From: Panagrolaimus kolymaensis
Lineage: Eukaryota > Nematoda > Chromadorea > Rhabditida > Panagrolaimidae
Direction of reading: 5' to 3'
Length of the DNA stretch: 64,000 bases
Assembly: GCA_028622995.1 (NCBI GenBank)
Contig: JAJQJQ010000007.1
Location: 1,364,001-1,428,000 of the forward strand
Shown here: piece by piece, positions 22,323 to 36,200 of the stretch
Numbering within the stretch: position 1 is the first letter of the stretch
How the letters are laid out: every line of letters begins with the position of its first letter
Translations under genes and position numbers: made by a program
The notes under the pieces: generated by a model
The model's database searches: none
The model's input: the letters and a program-made list of their open reading frames with translations, nothing else
Told to the model about the DNA's origin: nothing

Positions 22323-25300
22323 ACTATTTTTTTGCGATGGAACAAAATAATTAAATTTTTCAACATCTTTTAAATTCATTGTTTTGAAATATTCGTTTTT
22401 AATTAATTTCACCATTATTTTTGTATTATGAAATTTTTTAGTAAAAATAAATAAGCAGTAGACATTTGTTATTTTATTTATGCATATTTAAAATAAATGG
22501 AAGGTAAAGTTAATCCAGAAATTTGAAAAATCCACTAGCTTTCCATTTTCGAACATACCATACAATAACTAATTTTAACCTATCTAAAATGTTGTTAGTT
22601 TACAATCCCATTTAACAAAAAATGAACAAAATAAATATTCTTTTTTTATTCCATGATCTCCTGATGACGCAAATTTGACTAAAAATAGTACCAAAATTCA
22701 GTAGAGTAAAATCATAAGTTTTACCCACCAACTATTCTCAATCCATTGGGACTAAAAATAATAAACAAAATAATAAAATCTAAAGCTTAACAAAAGTATA
22801 AAGTGTGACAATTTACATTCTTATGGGACAGCTTAAAACTATGAACTAACTAAAAGTGTATGTTATAAATTTAATAAAAAGAAATGGAAAGGAATAATGT
22901 GATGAGAAGATGCAAAAAAAATGTGCCTTGCGCAGTTGCATTTTCATTTCTTCTGTCTTTTTTGTTATTGATATTGCCTTCCAAATTTAATGAAAAAAAG
23001 GCTTCAAAAAATGTAACAAACTGGACAATGCTTTGTTAAAAAAAACTTTTTGTTTTGATGCTTGAGATGAGACTTGTAGTGAAGGAGTTAGTGAAAAAAA
23101 AACAACAACATATGCTTGAACGAATAACCAAAGCTTCCAAACTTAGCTTCCGTTTTGCTTCTTTTTTTGCGCAGAAAGAAAGAAGATACAACAACAACCA
23201 AAAGTTAAGTTAATGATAGAAGAAAATAAGAAGCCAGCAATGTGTCCATACACATTGCAGCTAGCTGATGTTTTGTCGAAGGCATTCCTTCACCAACTTC
23301 TTATGTCTTTCTTTGTAGTAGCTCTTTTTTTGCGTGTTCAAGTGTAACTTCGCGGAAATCTAACTTTGTTTCTTTTTTTTCTCTCGTGTTTTTTGTGTTA
23401 AAAAATTAAAACTTTGTGATAATATTTTGGCATACCGCCAATCTGAAGTGATTTCTTTATTTTTTTACAAAACTCACTGCTATAATTTCTTGATAATACT
23501 ATTTTCTTTGTATGACATTCTTATAAGCTTTATGAGTAAATTAGACAGTGACAATAATTTAATAAAAAGATACTTTCATTTTGTCATAACGCTATAACAA
23601 TATGAAAGTAACAACTAAACTCGTAAAAAGAAATTTTAATGTTACTATCCCTTTGTCTTAGTGATATGACAAAAACTTGCTTTCATAAAATTTTGTTAAT
23701 TACAAAAATATTTACTTTTATTACTTCATTTTTTTATGTTAACGTTTTCTCGCTTTCATAATTATACTAAAATAATATGAATGACGTAACCTTCATGTTT
23801 ACTTTTTTTTTACATATGATTTTTTATAAATTTTTTTAATGCAACCAACGACTCTCTTGCAAAATTTGCTATTATATTTAAAATCACAACTTTTTCGTTA
23901 ATCTTTCCTTTTCTAATTTTTTCAAGTAAAAAAAACTCTATTTTAGTCTCTTTTATCCCTTCTTACATATTCATATGGGAATGAAATGTTTTTCAATCTT
24001 TCATTTCATAGGTACAATGCTTGGTGAAAAAGGCTGCTTTTTTTAAAAGCAAAACACATATTTGGAAGCTTTACAGCTTTCAAGAAAAAAAGAAGATGAA
24101 AATGAGATTTCACGTTTTTAATATTTGTGTAGTAATCACAAGCTTTAATCTTGGAAAAAGGTGAAAAAATATATATGTTTGTTGACTTTTTCCTATTTTT
24201 GCATACTTTTAAAGATATCTTTGAGGAAATTGTGGAAGGATGGAGGAAAAGGAACACTTCCACGCATGTGTATGCCAACCACAGCATTAAATGCTATTTA
24301 TTGAATTACTCATAGTTTTTTTGTTTTATGGAATATCTTTTTACTATGTTTTTTCTTTTCCAAACGATAAAGAGAAACATTTGGAAGGCTGAGAAAATTA
24401 GATTAAACTTTCAAAGAAAATGAGTTTAAGTTTAAACTTCTCTTTTTTTTTGAAAATAAAAGGAAGCTCGATTTCTTAAAGAATGTGGAAATTATTGAGT
24501 TGAAGGGTGGAGGAGAAAAAGGGTAAATAAATAATTTTATAATAATATAATTTGTTTGGCCACGTATAATAAAAATAAAATTTTATTATTTTTTTATGAG
24601 ATTTTGTTCGAAAAAAAAATTCGATTGTTTTTTTTTCAGCAGGACTACATTCTTTAGATCTATTTTTTATCATTCACTTTGACTCTTCTTCCTCATGCTT
24701 GTATCAGCCTAACACACATATTTAAAAGTACGATTTTATTATTTTCCAGTGACTCACATTTCGCCCAATGACTTATGTAATTTTGTTATTTCCTATTTTT
24801 CAAAGCTTAAAACTCTTTTCTTTTTTCATTGAACAGTTCTTCCTTCTCATTGAGGCTGTATGATTTTTTTCTTAAAATATTTTAAGCTAAAAAAGCTTTT
24901 GCCAACTTTGTTTCCGTCAAAACATGTACTACACATACTTTTTATAACTTTCATATTAGAGTTGTTTTTGTTCCCTCTTCTTGACATTCATTGCCTTAAG
25001 GGAGTTTTTAGTTAACGAATCATTTTCAATTTGTCAAAAGCTTTTTTTCACGCCTTTTCTTTTTACACTATTTTTAATAACGAAAAAATATATATCATGA
25101 AAAGTCATAAGCTTTTTTAAAAGTCGGATTGTTTAAAGGTAAATCGAGATATTGACAAGAAAATTTCTTTTATCTTTTTAGAGCAAATTTCCAAATTATT
25201 TTCTGTAAAATTAAGCCAATGTTCCATTTATTTATTTTAATAAAAAAGAGTATTATTAAAAGTAAAATTCTTGTAAGGCTTCATTTATCTTATTTAATAC

Positions 25301-26178
25301 ATAAACAAATCCCTAAAATCTTGCATTGTTTTAATATTCGTGACATTTTTGAGACCTATTGTCGCAGACGGTGCTGCCTCTTTTTTATATAAGAAATCTC
25401 AATAAAATATTACACTTTTCCCATTTTTTGAAGCTAAATGATTTATTTATGAGTCGATTCTTTCAACTTTTGACTTTGCTTGAATGTAAAAAAAGAAGCT
25501 CTAAGAACAATGGTTTATTTCATTTCTATTGGATATTGTTTTTCAAGAAGCCTTTATGCTAAAATTTTAAGAAATGTATTTTTAATTAAACCAAAAGCTT
25601 TAATATTTTTTCTAAGAAATTTTGGAACAATTTTAAACTTGGTTCTTTGGAACTCAAAAATTTTACTATTTTATTCTGATAAAATTTTTTTAACGCTTTA
25701 GTTTATCCTTTTTTGCTGTTATTTATTTGTATTTTTTTTAAATAGAGATTATCTTTTTCTAAAAATTTTCTTAAAATAGATTTCCTGAATTTGTGGCTAA
25801 TAAGCATCAAGTATGCGCCGCCATCTTTTTTTTCATTCAACATTTTATTTTTGCTTGTTACATATTTATGGAAACATTAATTCCATAAAAAATTGAAGGG
25901 CTACATTTTTAAAGTGCATTGCTTTTGCTTTTAATTATTGATGGCAAAAATCATAAAAAGAATTATCTTTTTTTTCACAAATTTTCTCTTTTTGTAACTC
26001 AAAGATTATAATAAATTTGTAATATAATTTTAAAAAATTATTGCGTGTTTTTATATTTTTTTAAAAACTTTGAACCTTACAGGTGCTTCAAACTTTATTA
26101 TTATTTTTACATATTTTACTAATAATGGGTTAGTTTCTTAAATTTCATGAACATACATTCCAAATAATAATATTAATA
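22323..26178. other. Long intergenic region upstream of unc-2
   Basis: About 3.9 kb without a supportable gene on either strand. Short frames are AT-driven and lack motifs. Contains the 3' UTR of gelsolin-like copy B and copy 3 of the double-palindrome repeat (about 23511-23675). The right part is the likely promoter region of the most distal unc-2 start. Confidence 0.45.
23511..23675. repeat. Double-palindrome repeat, copy 3
   Basis: Contains TACTTTCATTTTGTCATAAC, TATGAAAGTAAC, GTTACTATCCCTTTGTC and GATATGACA in the shared order. Intergenic, 5' of unc-2. Confidence 0.55.
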
Positions 26179-29100
26179 ATGGTCGTTGGAAGATCAGCAG
26201 CTTTTGCTAAAAGACGACAATCCATTGCTGTTGCAGCTTCTCGTAAGTTATCCCTAAATTGCTTTTTTCCATGTTTACATTGTTGCTTGTTACGAATGTT
26301 TTGTTTAAAAACTAGGAGCGAAAAACTCATTTTGGCATATTCCAATTTTAAAACATTTTTTGGCAAAATTTTTGTTGTTTCTTGTTGTGGAATATTTTAA
26401 ATATAAAATGATAGTTATTCGAACGGGAGCTATAAATCGTTCTCGTTCATGTTTAGTAAAAAATAATGAAAGGAAAAAGAGTAATGCTCATCGAAGATTA
26501 GTCCAAAAGGCTTCTTCAAGCACTGATCCAGGTCTTTATGAAGGTTAGAATTAAGACTTTTTGAAGAAACTAACATTTTCAATCTAAAAACTTGTTTTTA
26601 ATGATTAAAATTTAATCTAATAGTTTTTAAGAATATTATTTTTTGATGTCATTGTCATAGAAATATAAAAAATGAGACAGTAATAATTAAGGATTTATAA
26701 TTACTTTCATTTTGTCATAGTGATATGACAAAAAGAGAGTAATAAGATAAAACGAAAAAATCAATTTTAATATTACTATCTTTTTGTCCTAAAGATATGA
26801 CGCATATTTTGTTAATTAAAAAAATATTTTATTATTATTTGAGATTCAATTTAATTATCTTTTATAAAATATGAATTGTTTAGGTCCAGCTGCTCGTCGA
26901 CCTGCTCAACAACCAAAAGCTAAACGTCCACAAAGTGAAGTGGGGCATAAATCTTCTGATTCGAAGTCAACTGAAGCTTCATCATCATCAGTGGCTCCCC
27001 GTGCATCAGCCACCACTGCTTCAACTTCCGCCCCAAATCAAAAACTCTCAACCGAATCTCAAGCTTCAGCAGCCGCGCCAATAAAACGTAAAGATGCCAC
27101 GGTTGGTCGACGCTCCACCGACTTTTCAAACATTGTCCTTGAGGTTATTACTTTTCTTCTTCATCTTTTTCTCTCTCTTTTTTTTTAATTTTCACTTTAT
27201 CCGTCTTTTATTAGCTCAATCGAGAACCGAAAAAAAGCTCCGCCTAAATAAAAATAAACTTTTTTATTTGAGTAAACTTTAACGCTTAAACACGCAAAGC
27301 TTTTATTTAACACATACTTTTTGCTTTCTTAATAATAAATAAAACTTCACTACATTTTCCTTTTGCATGAAATTTTAAAATCATTGATTATTGCAACCAA
27401 AAACTTGCTTTATCAAAAGGCTTTCCTGATTATTCAAATTTACATTCTTTAACTTCCTGTTTTTTTGCGACTTTTTTTTATTCTTGTTTGCTTCTTTTGG
27501 ATGAAAAGTAACATCCATATTTTTTATGTTTTGAATTTTAGGCAGCCCGTCGAGCGAGCACTAGCGGCAATCGAGGTGGAACAGATTCAGATATTGAAGC
27601 GGCCGCGTCGGATTCAATACGCGAAAGAAAACTTCGACGTCAACCATCCATTGAAGAAGTGGCAGAAACTGAGTCGACTGTGTCAGTTGGTTCTTTATTT
27701 ACTAAACAATATTTTTCATCACTAATTGAAAATAGTCCCAAGCGAAGGAGGTAAGAATTAGGAGAGTCGGAAATATAATAGGTTTAAGATGGTAAAATAA
27801 TAGTTTTGTAATAATAGGATAGGAATAGATAAAACTTTTTGGAATCAAGGAATAGTTCTTACATTAGAAATAGACGAAAACGCTGTCCATCCACTATCTT
27901 CTAATGAGACTAATAAATAACCATTATTTTTTAATTAAAAAAATCTCAAAAAAAAAATTTGTTTTAATAATAAGCTGGTTGATGGTCGAGCAAATATATT
28001 AAAAAAGAAATATGTATGTCTATGGATGAAGTTGATATCTTTCACCAAGATGTCCTCAAGGGATGTAATCAGAGGAATCTTTGCTGGGCCGCTCCAATTA
28101 CGTCGTTTTTATTTCATTTTTTTTCTTTTGGCATTTTTTTTTGCTTTAACAAAAAAGAACTAAGGCATTTTGAAAACCGATCTGTCAACTAACTCTGCCT
28201 TTGCTTTTTTGTTATTTCGTTTCACTTTTATTTTTTCATGCTTTTTTATATTTTTCTTCTTTGATGCCAAAGAAAAAGGCTTTGAAAATGCGACAAAGCT
28301 TCTTCTTCTTCATTTTTTATGGTTGGTTGTGACTGTTTATTGACGCTACTCAAAAAAAGGATTACCGCCGTTATTGCTTCTGCAACCGATTTTTTTTGCT
28401 TCTTCTCATTCATTAGACATTTTTTTGTTTTGTTTAAAATAACTTTCAACTATAAAATATTGTTAACCATGTATGGTCGATTTTTGGAACCTCCACTTCT
28501 TAACTTTGAACATTCGAATGATCGCAACCATAACGATGGAGAAGGAAGCTCAGATGACAATGACGAAAGTTATGCTGATCGATGGTCCCCAAGAGGCAGC
28601 ACATCCATTTTCTCAAGGGCATTATCTCCAAATTTATCTCGACTTTTATTGTCACCATTTCGAAAAACATCAAAAAATTCATCCATTTTTGAAAATTCCG
28701 CTGAAAGTGATGCTGATGAGAATGCTGATATTGATGGTGGTGGTGGTGATAATAGATTTGGTGATGGAAGACAAAGAAAGATATCATTTTGGGAACGATT
28801 GACACCCGATTTTGATGGAGGATCTATGCTTTTTGCAAAATCTGCAAGGCGTTATCTGCCACGAAGGTTGTGAGGCGGGAAAGAAACTATATAATTTAAA
28901 AAAATGAGAAAAAATTGAGTTGGGTGGAAAAGGAGCTTGCCTTAGGAGAAGGAAATGACTTAGATTAACAATTAATAGATTCATTTTTAATATTTCATTC
29001 TAAAATAATTATTAATAATTTTCAGAGGTGTGAATATAGGTGATCATAAAACATGTGCTTTATTAATGGAAAAAATGAAAGTTGCTGCGCGGGGGTCACC

Positions 29101-32100
29101 ATCGTAAGTTTAAAATATTTTAAATATTTTTGGGGTTCATTTAAATTTTATCTTTTTGCCAAACAATAAATACACACTTTTTGAAATCTTCAATTTTAAT
29201 ATCTCTATTATATTCTTATTTTCTCTAAAAATTTAATCCGCTCAAACTTTTTTTTACAAAACCAAAAGTTTTCAAAAAATGACAAATTTGACATACATAC
29301 ATACCACTTTTTATTATTATCAATAATTGTCATCTTTTTTGTGTGGTTTTTTTTTTGCCTTCTTGACTTTTTTTTCTCTCATCCGTTCAGTTTTCCTCTT
29401 CATCTTCCAGCTGAAAGAGAAGAAGAAATTGAGCGCATTAAAATGCGAGAATCAAAAAATAAAGCTTTTGTCTTACAAAACATATTTCTCAGAAGTAAAA
29501 AAAGTATGTAGTAGTAAAAATGTTTTTTAAATGTCATCGAAGCTTATGTTTTTAAACATCTTACTTTTTTGCCGTCTTTTTTTGCTTTCCTTTTGGCGGT
29601 TTCACTGATGATAACCATGAAGAAAAAAAGAAGAAGTAAGACATTCTGCTTTTTTTTGCTCTTCATCGTCTTCAAAAAGTTTATGAAGAATAAAATGAGA
29701 AGAAGTGCCTATCCTTTTTTTTATTTGCTTCCATGTTTGATTCAAAAGTGATGAAAAAAGAAAGATGTTTTTATATATGAAAACCACCGCTTTGTGTTAT
29801 TTTATCATGAGTTTATTTATTTCTAATTAAGGTTAAAAAAAATAGTAAAAATTTTGTAGTAAATACTACTTTAGCGAAACTTTGCTAAATTTATGTTTTA
29901 TTACTTTATTCTGCCTTTCCTCACATTCTAAAAAATCATCCCATAAAATTTATAAGCTTATTACAATTACTAACTAACACCACCGAAATGGGAAATAATA
30001 ATAAATTAATTTGGTTTGCTCTTTCTCAAATAAATTCAATATATTGCTTACAGGTGCTCTTTTTTTATATATCTTATGCCTTACAAATATCTCTCTTCTG
30101 TTGGTCTCCATTTTTAGAAAGCAGCGCACCGACGACAACATGAAGGGGCATTCATAAATTTTATTGCTTTTTGGCATTTTTTCTGCCAAATTAGCAACTT
30201 TGCTATTTTCTTCCTTTTTTCTTTCTTCAAAAAAAAAGAAAGTAAGTAAAAGACACTTATTTTTTCTTATTGAGTGGCCACCACTGCCACGAGCTTTCAT
30301 GACTCAATTTCTTCCGTCTCTTTTTTTGGAAAGATTTTTAACAAATTTTTTAACATTGTTTCACGCTTGTTTTTTACTTTTGTGTTTTATGTTTTTGAAT
30401 ATTAAAAAATCGAGGAAGGACTCTCTCGTAATTAGAGAATCTCATGAATCTTGACTCTTGCTAAAAAAATCTTAATCTTATCCAATTATAAAAAACTTTA
30501 ATAAAATTTAAATAAATTTTAAAAATCCTATTTATTAATTTCTCGTTAATAAAACCTTTTTTCATTATAAAACAAGAATCAATCACTTTTTTTTCGATTG
30601 CCTTCATTTGAAATGAATAATATTCGCCGGCCTTTTTACGATTATTATTTTTGAAGCAAAAAAAATATTTGACGCAAAATTTTTTGAGCTGGTAGAAACG
30701 AGGACAAAGTGAGCCAAAAAAAGAAAAAGAAAAGCAACCATGTAAAGCTGCTTTTTTCCCTCTTTTCTCCCTTTCAGGAAAAAAATGGAGACGGAGATGG
30801 CCAAAAGCTGAAATGGCATGCATACCGACTCTCATTCTTCCTCTACCTCTCGTTATAATAATACATACATATATGAGCCATGACCAAAGAAAGCAAGCGC
30901 ATTGCAAAAAAAGCTAAATTTTTGCAGGTGAAATTTATAACCAAAAAAAAGAATGGCAATTTTTTAAAGCTGTTTTGTTGTTCGCATACTTTTTTCCTAT
31001 TTTCTTCCAACAATGAAAGTCAATTTTTTGGTTGAACACCATCCATTTTTTTACGATTAAAATAATGCGCATTTTTTGAAGGGAAAATTATACACCTCTT
31101 TTTTTCTATCTATGCCATTGTTGTACAAAAGCGATTTATGTCCTTTGTTGTTTCCTCGCAACCGTGTGAGTAAGGATTTTCGAGATATATCTTTTACTAC
31201 GCTACTGTTTGCTTCTAACTAGAGAAATATAGCACCGGCGAGGTTAATCATTTGTTTTTACAATATGGCTTCTCATTTTCACCATTTCTTTCTTCTCCGA
31301 TGTTTGATTATTTTTCCGTCATATATAAATGTCAAAAAACTGCCATGTATTTTAATAGAAAAAAAGTTTTTTATATTTTAAAAGCTCATTGAAACGTGGC
31401 AGAATTATTCAACAAAAAAAAGAAATGTTCACGTTGGTTGAGTTTGCGCAACGCTCTTTTTTCTTATAATACTTCTTACTTGCAGAAAAAAATATTAATT
31501 CTTGACAAAATGATGACATTGTTTTTTGATGTCGTTTGCTTCCAAAATTAAGTTGCAGCAGTAAAAATTTATTTTTTATTCGCAGTAGTGTAGTATTTTT
31601 TTATGTTGTCCAAATTAATACTTCTTTTTTTTTTCATCCATCCGTTTTTTTCCTTTTTTTTGTATGTCCCAAAAAATGATACACCACCGGAAGTTTCATA
31701 CTTAGTTGGAATTTCTCTGCCAACAATGAAAGTGATGATGATGAACCGAGGACTAATTGCAAAAATGCCTGATATCTTTAGTGTTGCTTTCTTTATTTAG
31801 AAAAGCAATGGAACAAAAGATCCGGTTTTTAAAAATATTGAAAAACGCCAACCCACAAATGCATCATCATCATTGCTTCTGAAATTCGATCTTTGTCTTC
31901 TTATCCATGCTGTTTTTTCGTTTCGTTTTTTACTTTTAAATAAATTCATTTCGTGGGAATTTTTTTCTATATCTATGCCATACATTGCAGAAAAGCAGCA
32001 CCAATCCCTCTTCTTCTTCCTTTCTTGCTATTTATTACTTCTGATGATTTTTTAGATAATTCCAAGTATTCATCGAGCCGTTTATATTTTACTTTTTTTT

Positions 32101-33270
32101 ACATTTTTTTTCTTGAATTTTTTAATGTTTTCTCATCCATTTGAGTTTTTTGTAGCCTCGGAGAAAAAAAACCTATTTTCCTATGCTTTGACTTCTTCTG
32201 CAATATCTTAGAAAAAGTCGTATTCCATTCTTCTCACTTTTAAAAACTTGTAGAATTGTTTTTCGTGATTTTTCTTTATATTTATTTATTTTCTTTTTTT
32301 TAATTTCATATAGATTGAGAATTTAAAAAAATTATTATCATCAATAACATCAAAGTGGCGCCGACGACGACGATCAATAGCAGCGAATGGCTTCCGAACG
32401 TGAAGCTTTCCTGCGACCGCCGCCGGCGCCCACTCGTAATCATCATCTTCCACCTTTATTAAGATTAAATGGTGGAAATAATATTACGACTGGGATATCA
32501 TCAGCCGGTGGCGGAGGTAGTAAAGATGCATTAAATCGACGAACCCTTCCCAATGTTCAATCCCTTCAACCATGGATGTTACCAATGACTCCTGGTAAGA
32601 ATAATTGCTTTTCTTACGAGTATTCAAATGTCAAGATTCAATCAATTTATTTTAAAAATTTAATTGATAGTGTAAATCAAAGACAAGCAATGACTCTTGC
32701 TTTTTTAATTTTTTATTGGAGGAGCTAAGAATATACAATATCCTTTTTTCGATTTTTTAAATTTAATTAAAAATTATATTTCGACTAAAAAACATGGTTT
32801 TCATTAATTTTCCCATAAACAAAAATTTTTAGCTTCTAATAAAACTTTTTATTTTTTTTTTCTATTTTTACACAGTCTCAAGCTTTTCAACCACTTTGTT
32901 TTTTTCTTTCCAAAGTTTTTTTTACCTTTTGCTTACTTCAGCGAGAAAAATAAACTTAAAAAATGCCGCAAATGAAAAAAATCTTTTGTTAAAAAGCATG
33001 CGTCAAATGAAAATTTCAACAAAAACAAAAAAACAAAGGTTATGAAAAAAGTAAAAAAAAATTATTTCTTGAGCCTCCTCAAAAAAATAAAGTTATTCTA
33101 TATATGTAAGTCATGTATACCGCTACTCTTCCAGGCTTCTTGCCTTCTCCAATTCATCCTCGAAAACTTTCAATACAAGATCAAAGAGCATTTTTTGAAG
33201 ATGATCCACCGCATGCAACGGAAGTTTTAAGAGAAGTTGCTAAACTTGCAACATTTCCAGCTGTTGGAGG
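26179..33270 (+). CDS. unc-2: 5' exons of the long unc-2 isoform (N-terminal extension)
   Basis: Exons 26179-26242, 26415-26543, 26884-27143, 27542-27750, 29026-29103, 29391-29503 and 33135-33270 splice in a continuous frame. They then enter the core at 35626 through an internal acceptor (GCTAG|GTTGG). Summed, they are in phase at every junction (364 codons before exon 36545). The encoded region is disordered and basic/Ser-Ala rich ([30 protein letters not shown]), with segments such as [18 protein letters not shown] and [20 protein letters not shown]. No fold is recognised. The acceptors of exons 2 (26415) and 8 (35626) are weak. The alternative is a separate gene upstream of unc-2; RNA evidence would decide. 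Confidence 0.55.
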
Positions 33271-36200
33271 GTATGAATTTTAATGTTTTTATTGGGTCAA
33301 CTTGAAGTTTCTTAAGTTCATATCTATATCACTAACCTCATTCACAAATAAAATTTCATCTCATGTATTCTCGTTCTTCCTTTTCCATACATGGCTTTAT
33401 GATTTTGTTTTGTCTAAAAGTTTAATTTATTCCATATTTTTTAAACATTTTTTTTTTCATTTTCTCACGATCTTTACCGCTCTTATTTTTTCTATCAATT
33501 TTCGCACATTAAAAAATGTGAATGTCTCTTCTTACTTTTTTATATTTCAAGTTTGACTTTTTTTTATTTGTACACTTGTTTCTGGTTTCACAGTTCTTTT
33601 TTTCCCTTGAGTTTTTACAAGTGAGGGAAAACCAAAAAAGGGGAAAAATAAAGTAAAGGCATCAGATGTCACCTAAATTGAAGAAGCAGCAACACAGGTG
33701 CAGCGGCTGCGAAAGCAACTTCATAAAAGAAGAACAAGTGCCAACATTTTTACTCTTCCTTTTTCTAATTTTCATCATCATCAGCTTTTACTTAAACAAC
33801 TTTTTTATTCTTCTTTCAAATGTCAAATTTTATTTGAATTTTCATTTTACTTTTTATCAATTAATGGTAATGATTTGGCCTTGGTGGTCGGTCGTTGTGG
33901 TTATTGGCTATAATGGGATGATTGTGGTAAAAGCGTTAATTACTTTCGACAAAACATGTAAAAACCTATAAAAAATTTTTTTGGATTTTTGCATTTAATG
34001 CATTTTTTGGTGGAGGATAAGTAAAGTAAAAGTAAGGAAAAGAGTAAAGCTTCGAGAATAATAGTTAGTTATTATTATGCCTCGACTAACTAAATCTCAA
34101 AAAGCTTATATTAAACCTGGAACTTTTTCTCTTATATATTATACATATTTATGGAAGCGAAGAGATAGGTGAGTAAACTGATTCAATGAATTGAGATTAT
34201 TATTCTTCAATGAATAATAGGTTTTTTTGCCTTCTTTGCGTCTCAAATTATTAATCACAAGATTTTTCATAAAATTTAAAAATAAATAATTTGTTTCTAA
34301 GTACTCTTGCCTTTGAATTTAAAAAACTATGAATTAATCATCTTTTTCTATTTATAAGAACATTTTGTTTACCTATTAATAGCATTAGGTGGTTATTGAA
34401 AAATTTAATTTAATTAATAAAAAAACTCCTGTCATCTAAGTATGACAAAAAAATAGTAACAGAAATTTCAAAATTCTGAAATTTTTTATTACTATCTCTT
34501 TGTCTTATCTTTATGACGAGATCACTATTATTTTTTGAACTTACTAAAAGGCCATTTGGAAATGTTACTATTTTTCTTAAATTACTGGTTCCACCCGCTC
34601 TCCTTTTTTAATTCACCATTGCCTCTGGGAACAATTAAAAAAGTATCTTCAGCTTTTGATGTTCTTTTAACAATATTTTCCTTTAAAAAAATAACATTTT
34701 TTGAACGCTTTTTCAAAACAAAAATAAAATTTTTTTAAAAAAATTATCTCATGAGAGTTATGACTTAACCATGAAATGCAATTGTTATCCATTTTTTGTT
34801 TTTGTCATCTTTCTTTTTGACTTCCATTTTTTGTTTTGGCTTCTTCTACTTACTTCTTTGGGAAAAGGAAGAGTAAAGATGCTCCCCCATTTTCAGCCAT
34901 TCACTTCTTTTTTGTTCCACATTCTTTTTATACAAAATAAAACACAGCCTTTGGGTGCATCAGAAAAAAGATCTCAAGAGACCTTTGGGCTAGCAAAAAA
35001 GAAAAAATAGAATTCTATAGCTTTAATACATAGTCGTTTTTGCCTATGGCGACGACGACGAAATACTACTACTAGGTCGCAACACTTGCGCTCCTTGTCA
35101 GTTTTCCAATGAGTCGCCGACGTCCTCCTCCGGCATAAAGCTAGTTTTAAAAAGAAAGAAAAGAAAGGAGAAGGCAGAATTGACGCACACGTTCCCTTCC
35201 TTTTATATATTTCTTTTTCTTTCTTTTTTTTTGTCTGTGGCTTTTTGAAGCTTTGAAAGCAAAAACGCCTTCTTTTCTTTCTTCTTTTTTTAATGGAAGA
35301 ATAAGAAAACAAAAAATTGAGATTCTCTTTGATTTTATTATTTATTTCTTATTTTGAAATTTCTTTATAAATATTTATCATCTGCTTATTATCGATATAT
35401 CAGAAGATTCTTTCACTTTTCTCCTTAAATTTGCTCAATCACTTAATTAATATCTTTTGTTTGAATCCGTCCATGATTATTCTTGTTTATGTGTCTTCAA
35501 AAGATGGCCATAAAGAAGCCACCAAATCCAAAATTATTTATTATTGTCTGGCAAAAGATTTTTATTTTTAAAATAAGGGGTGGAGAATTTAATTAAATCA
35601 TGTTGGGAATTGATCAAATTGCTAGGTTGGCGGCCGAAGAAGCCCGAAAAGAGCAGAATCGAAATGATGGCGCTGGAACCTTTGGTCAATCAAGAAAACC
35701 AACCCTGGCTCCTGGCATTAAAGAAAAGGTATGTTTCATGTATTTTTTTTTATTAATTAAAAAGATTACTTTAAAATTATTGCTTCTAACTTTTTTACCG
35801 TACAATATGAACTATCATGCCAAGAAAAATTGTTGTTTTTAAAACCATTGAATGCAAACAAAATTCACTGCTTTTTATTTTTCATTATTTTACTACATCC
35901 TTTCAATCCAACTTCTTCAAAATAAAAAGAAGCTCTCTCATTGAAGCGTTGTTAATCGACGACAACAACCAATTCATTGCAATTTTGTTTGTTGCCTTTC
36001 TCAACTTTTCCGCCAATGTCGTCCTTAATAATAATAAAATGCCATTTTGGGGAGAAAATTTTTTTTTTCGGCTTTTTATTATTTGGTAACATTTTTTTCT
36101 TTTGTAAAGAAAGAAGACCATTTATGAATATTTTTTTTTAAAAATGCTAAAAGCAAATGCAAAAACTTGATATTGTTCCAAACAAAGTCAGCGTGTTTTC

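Noticed and set aside
22323..26178. Search for tRNA, snRNA or splice-leader RNA genes in the long spacer
   Set aside because: No cloverleaf, A/B box pair or Sm-site context was visible by eye. A covariance-model scan would be the decisive test.
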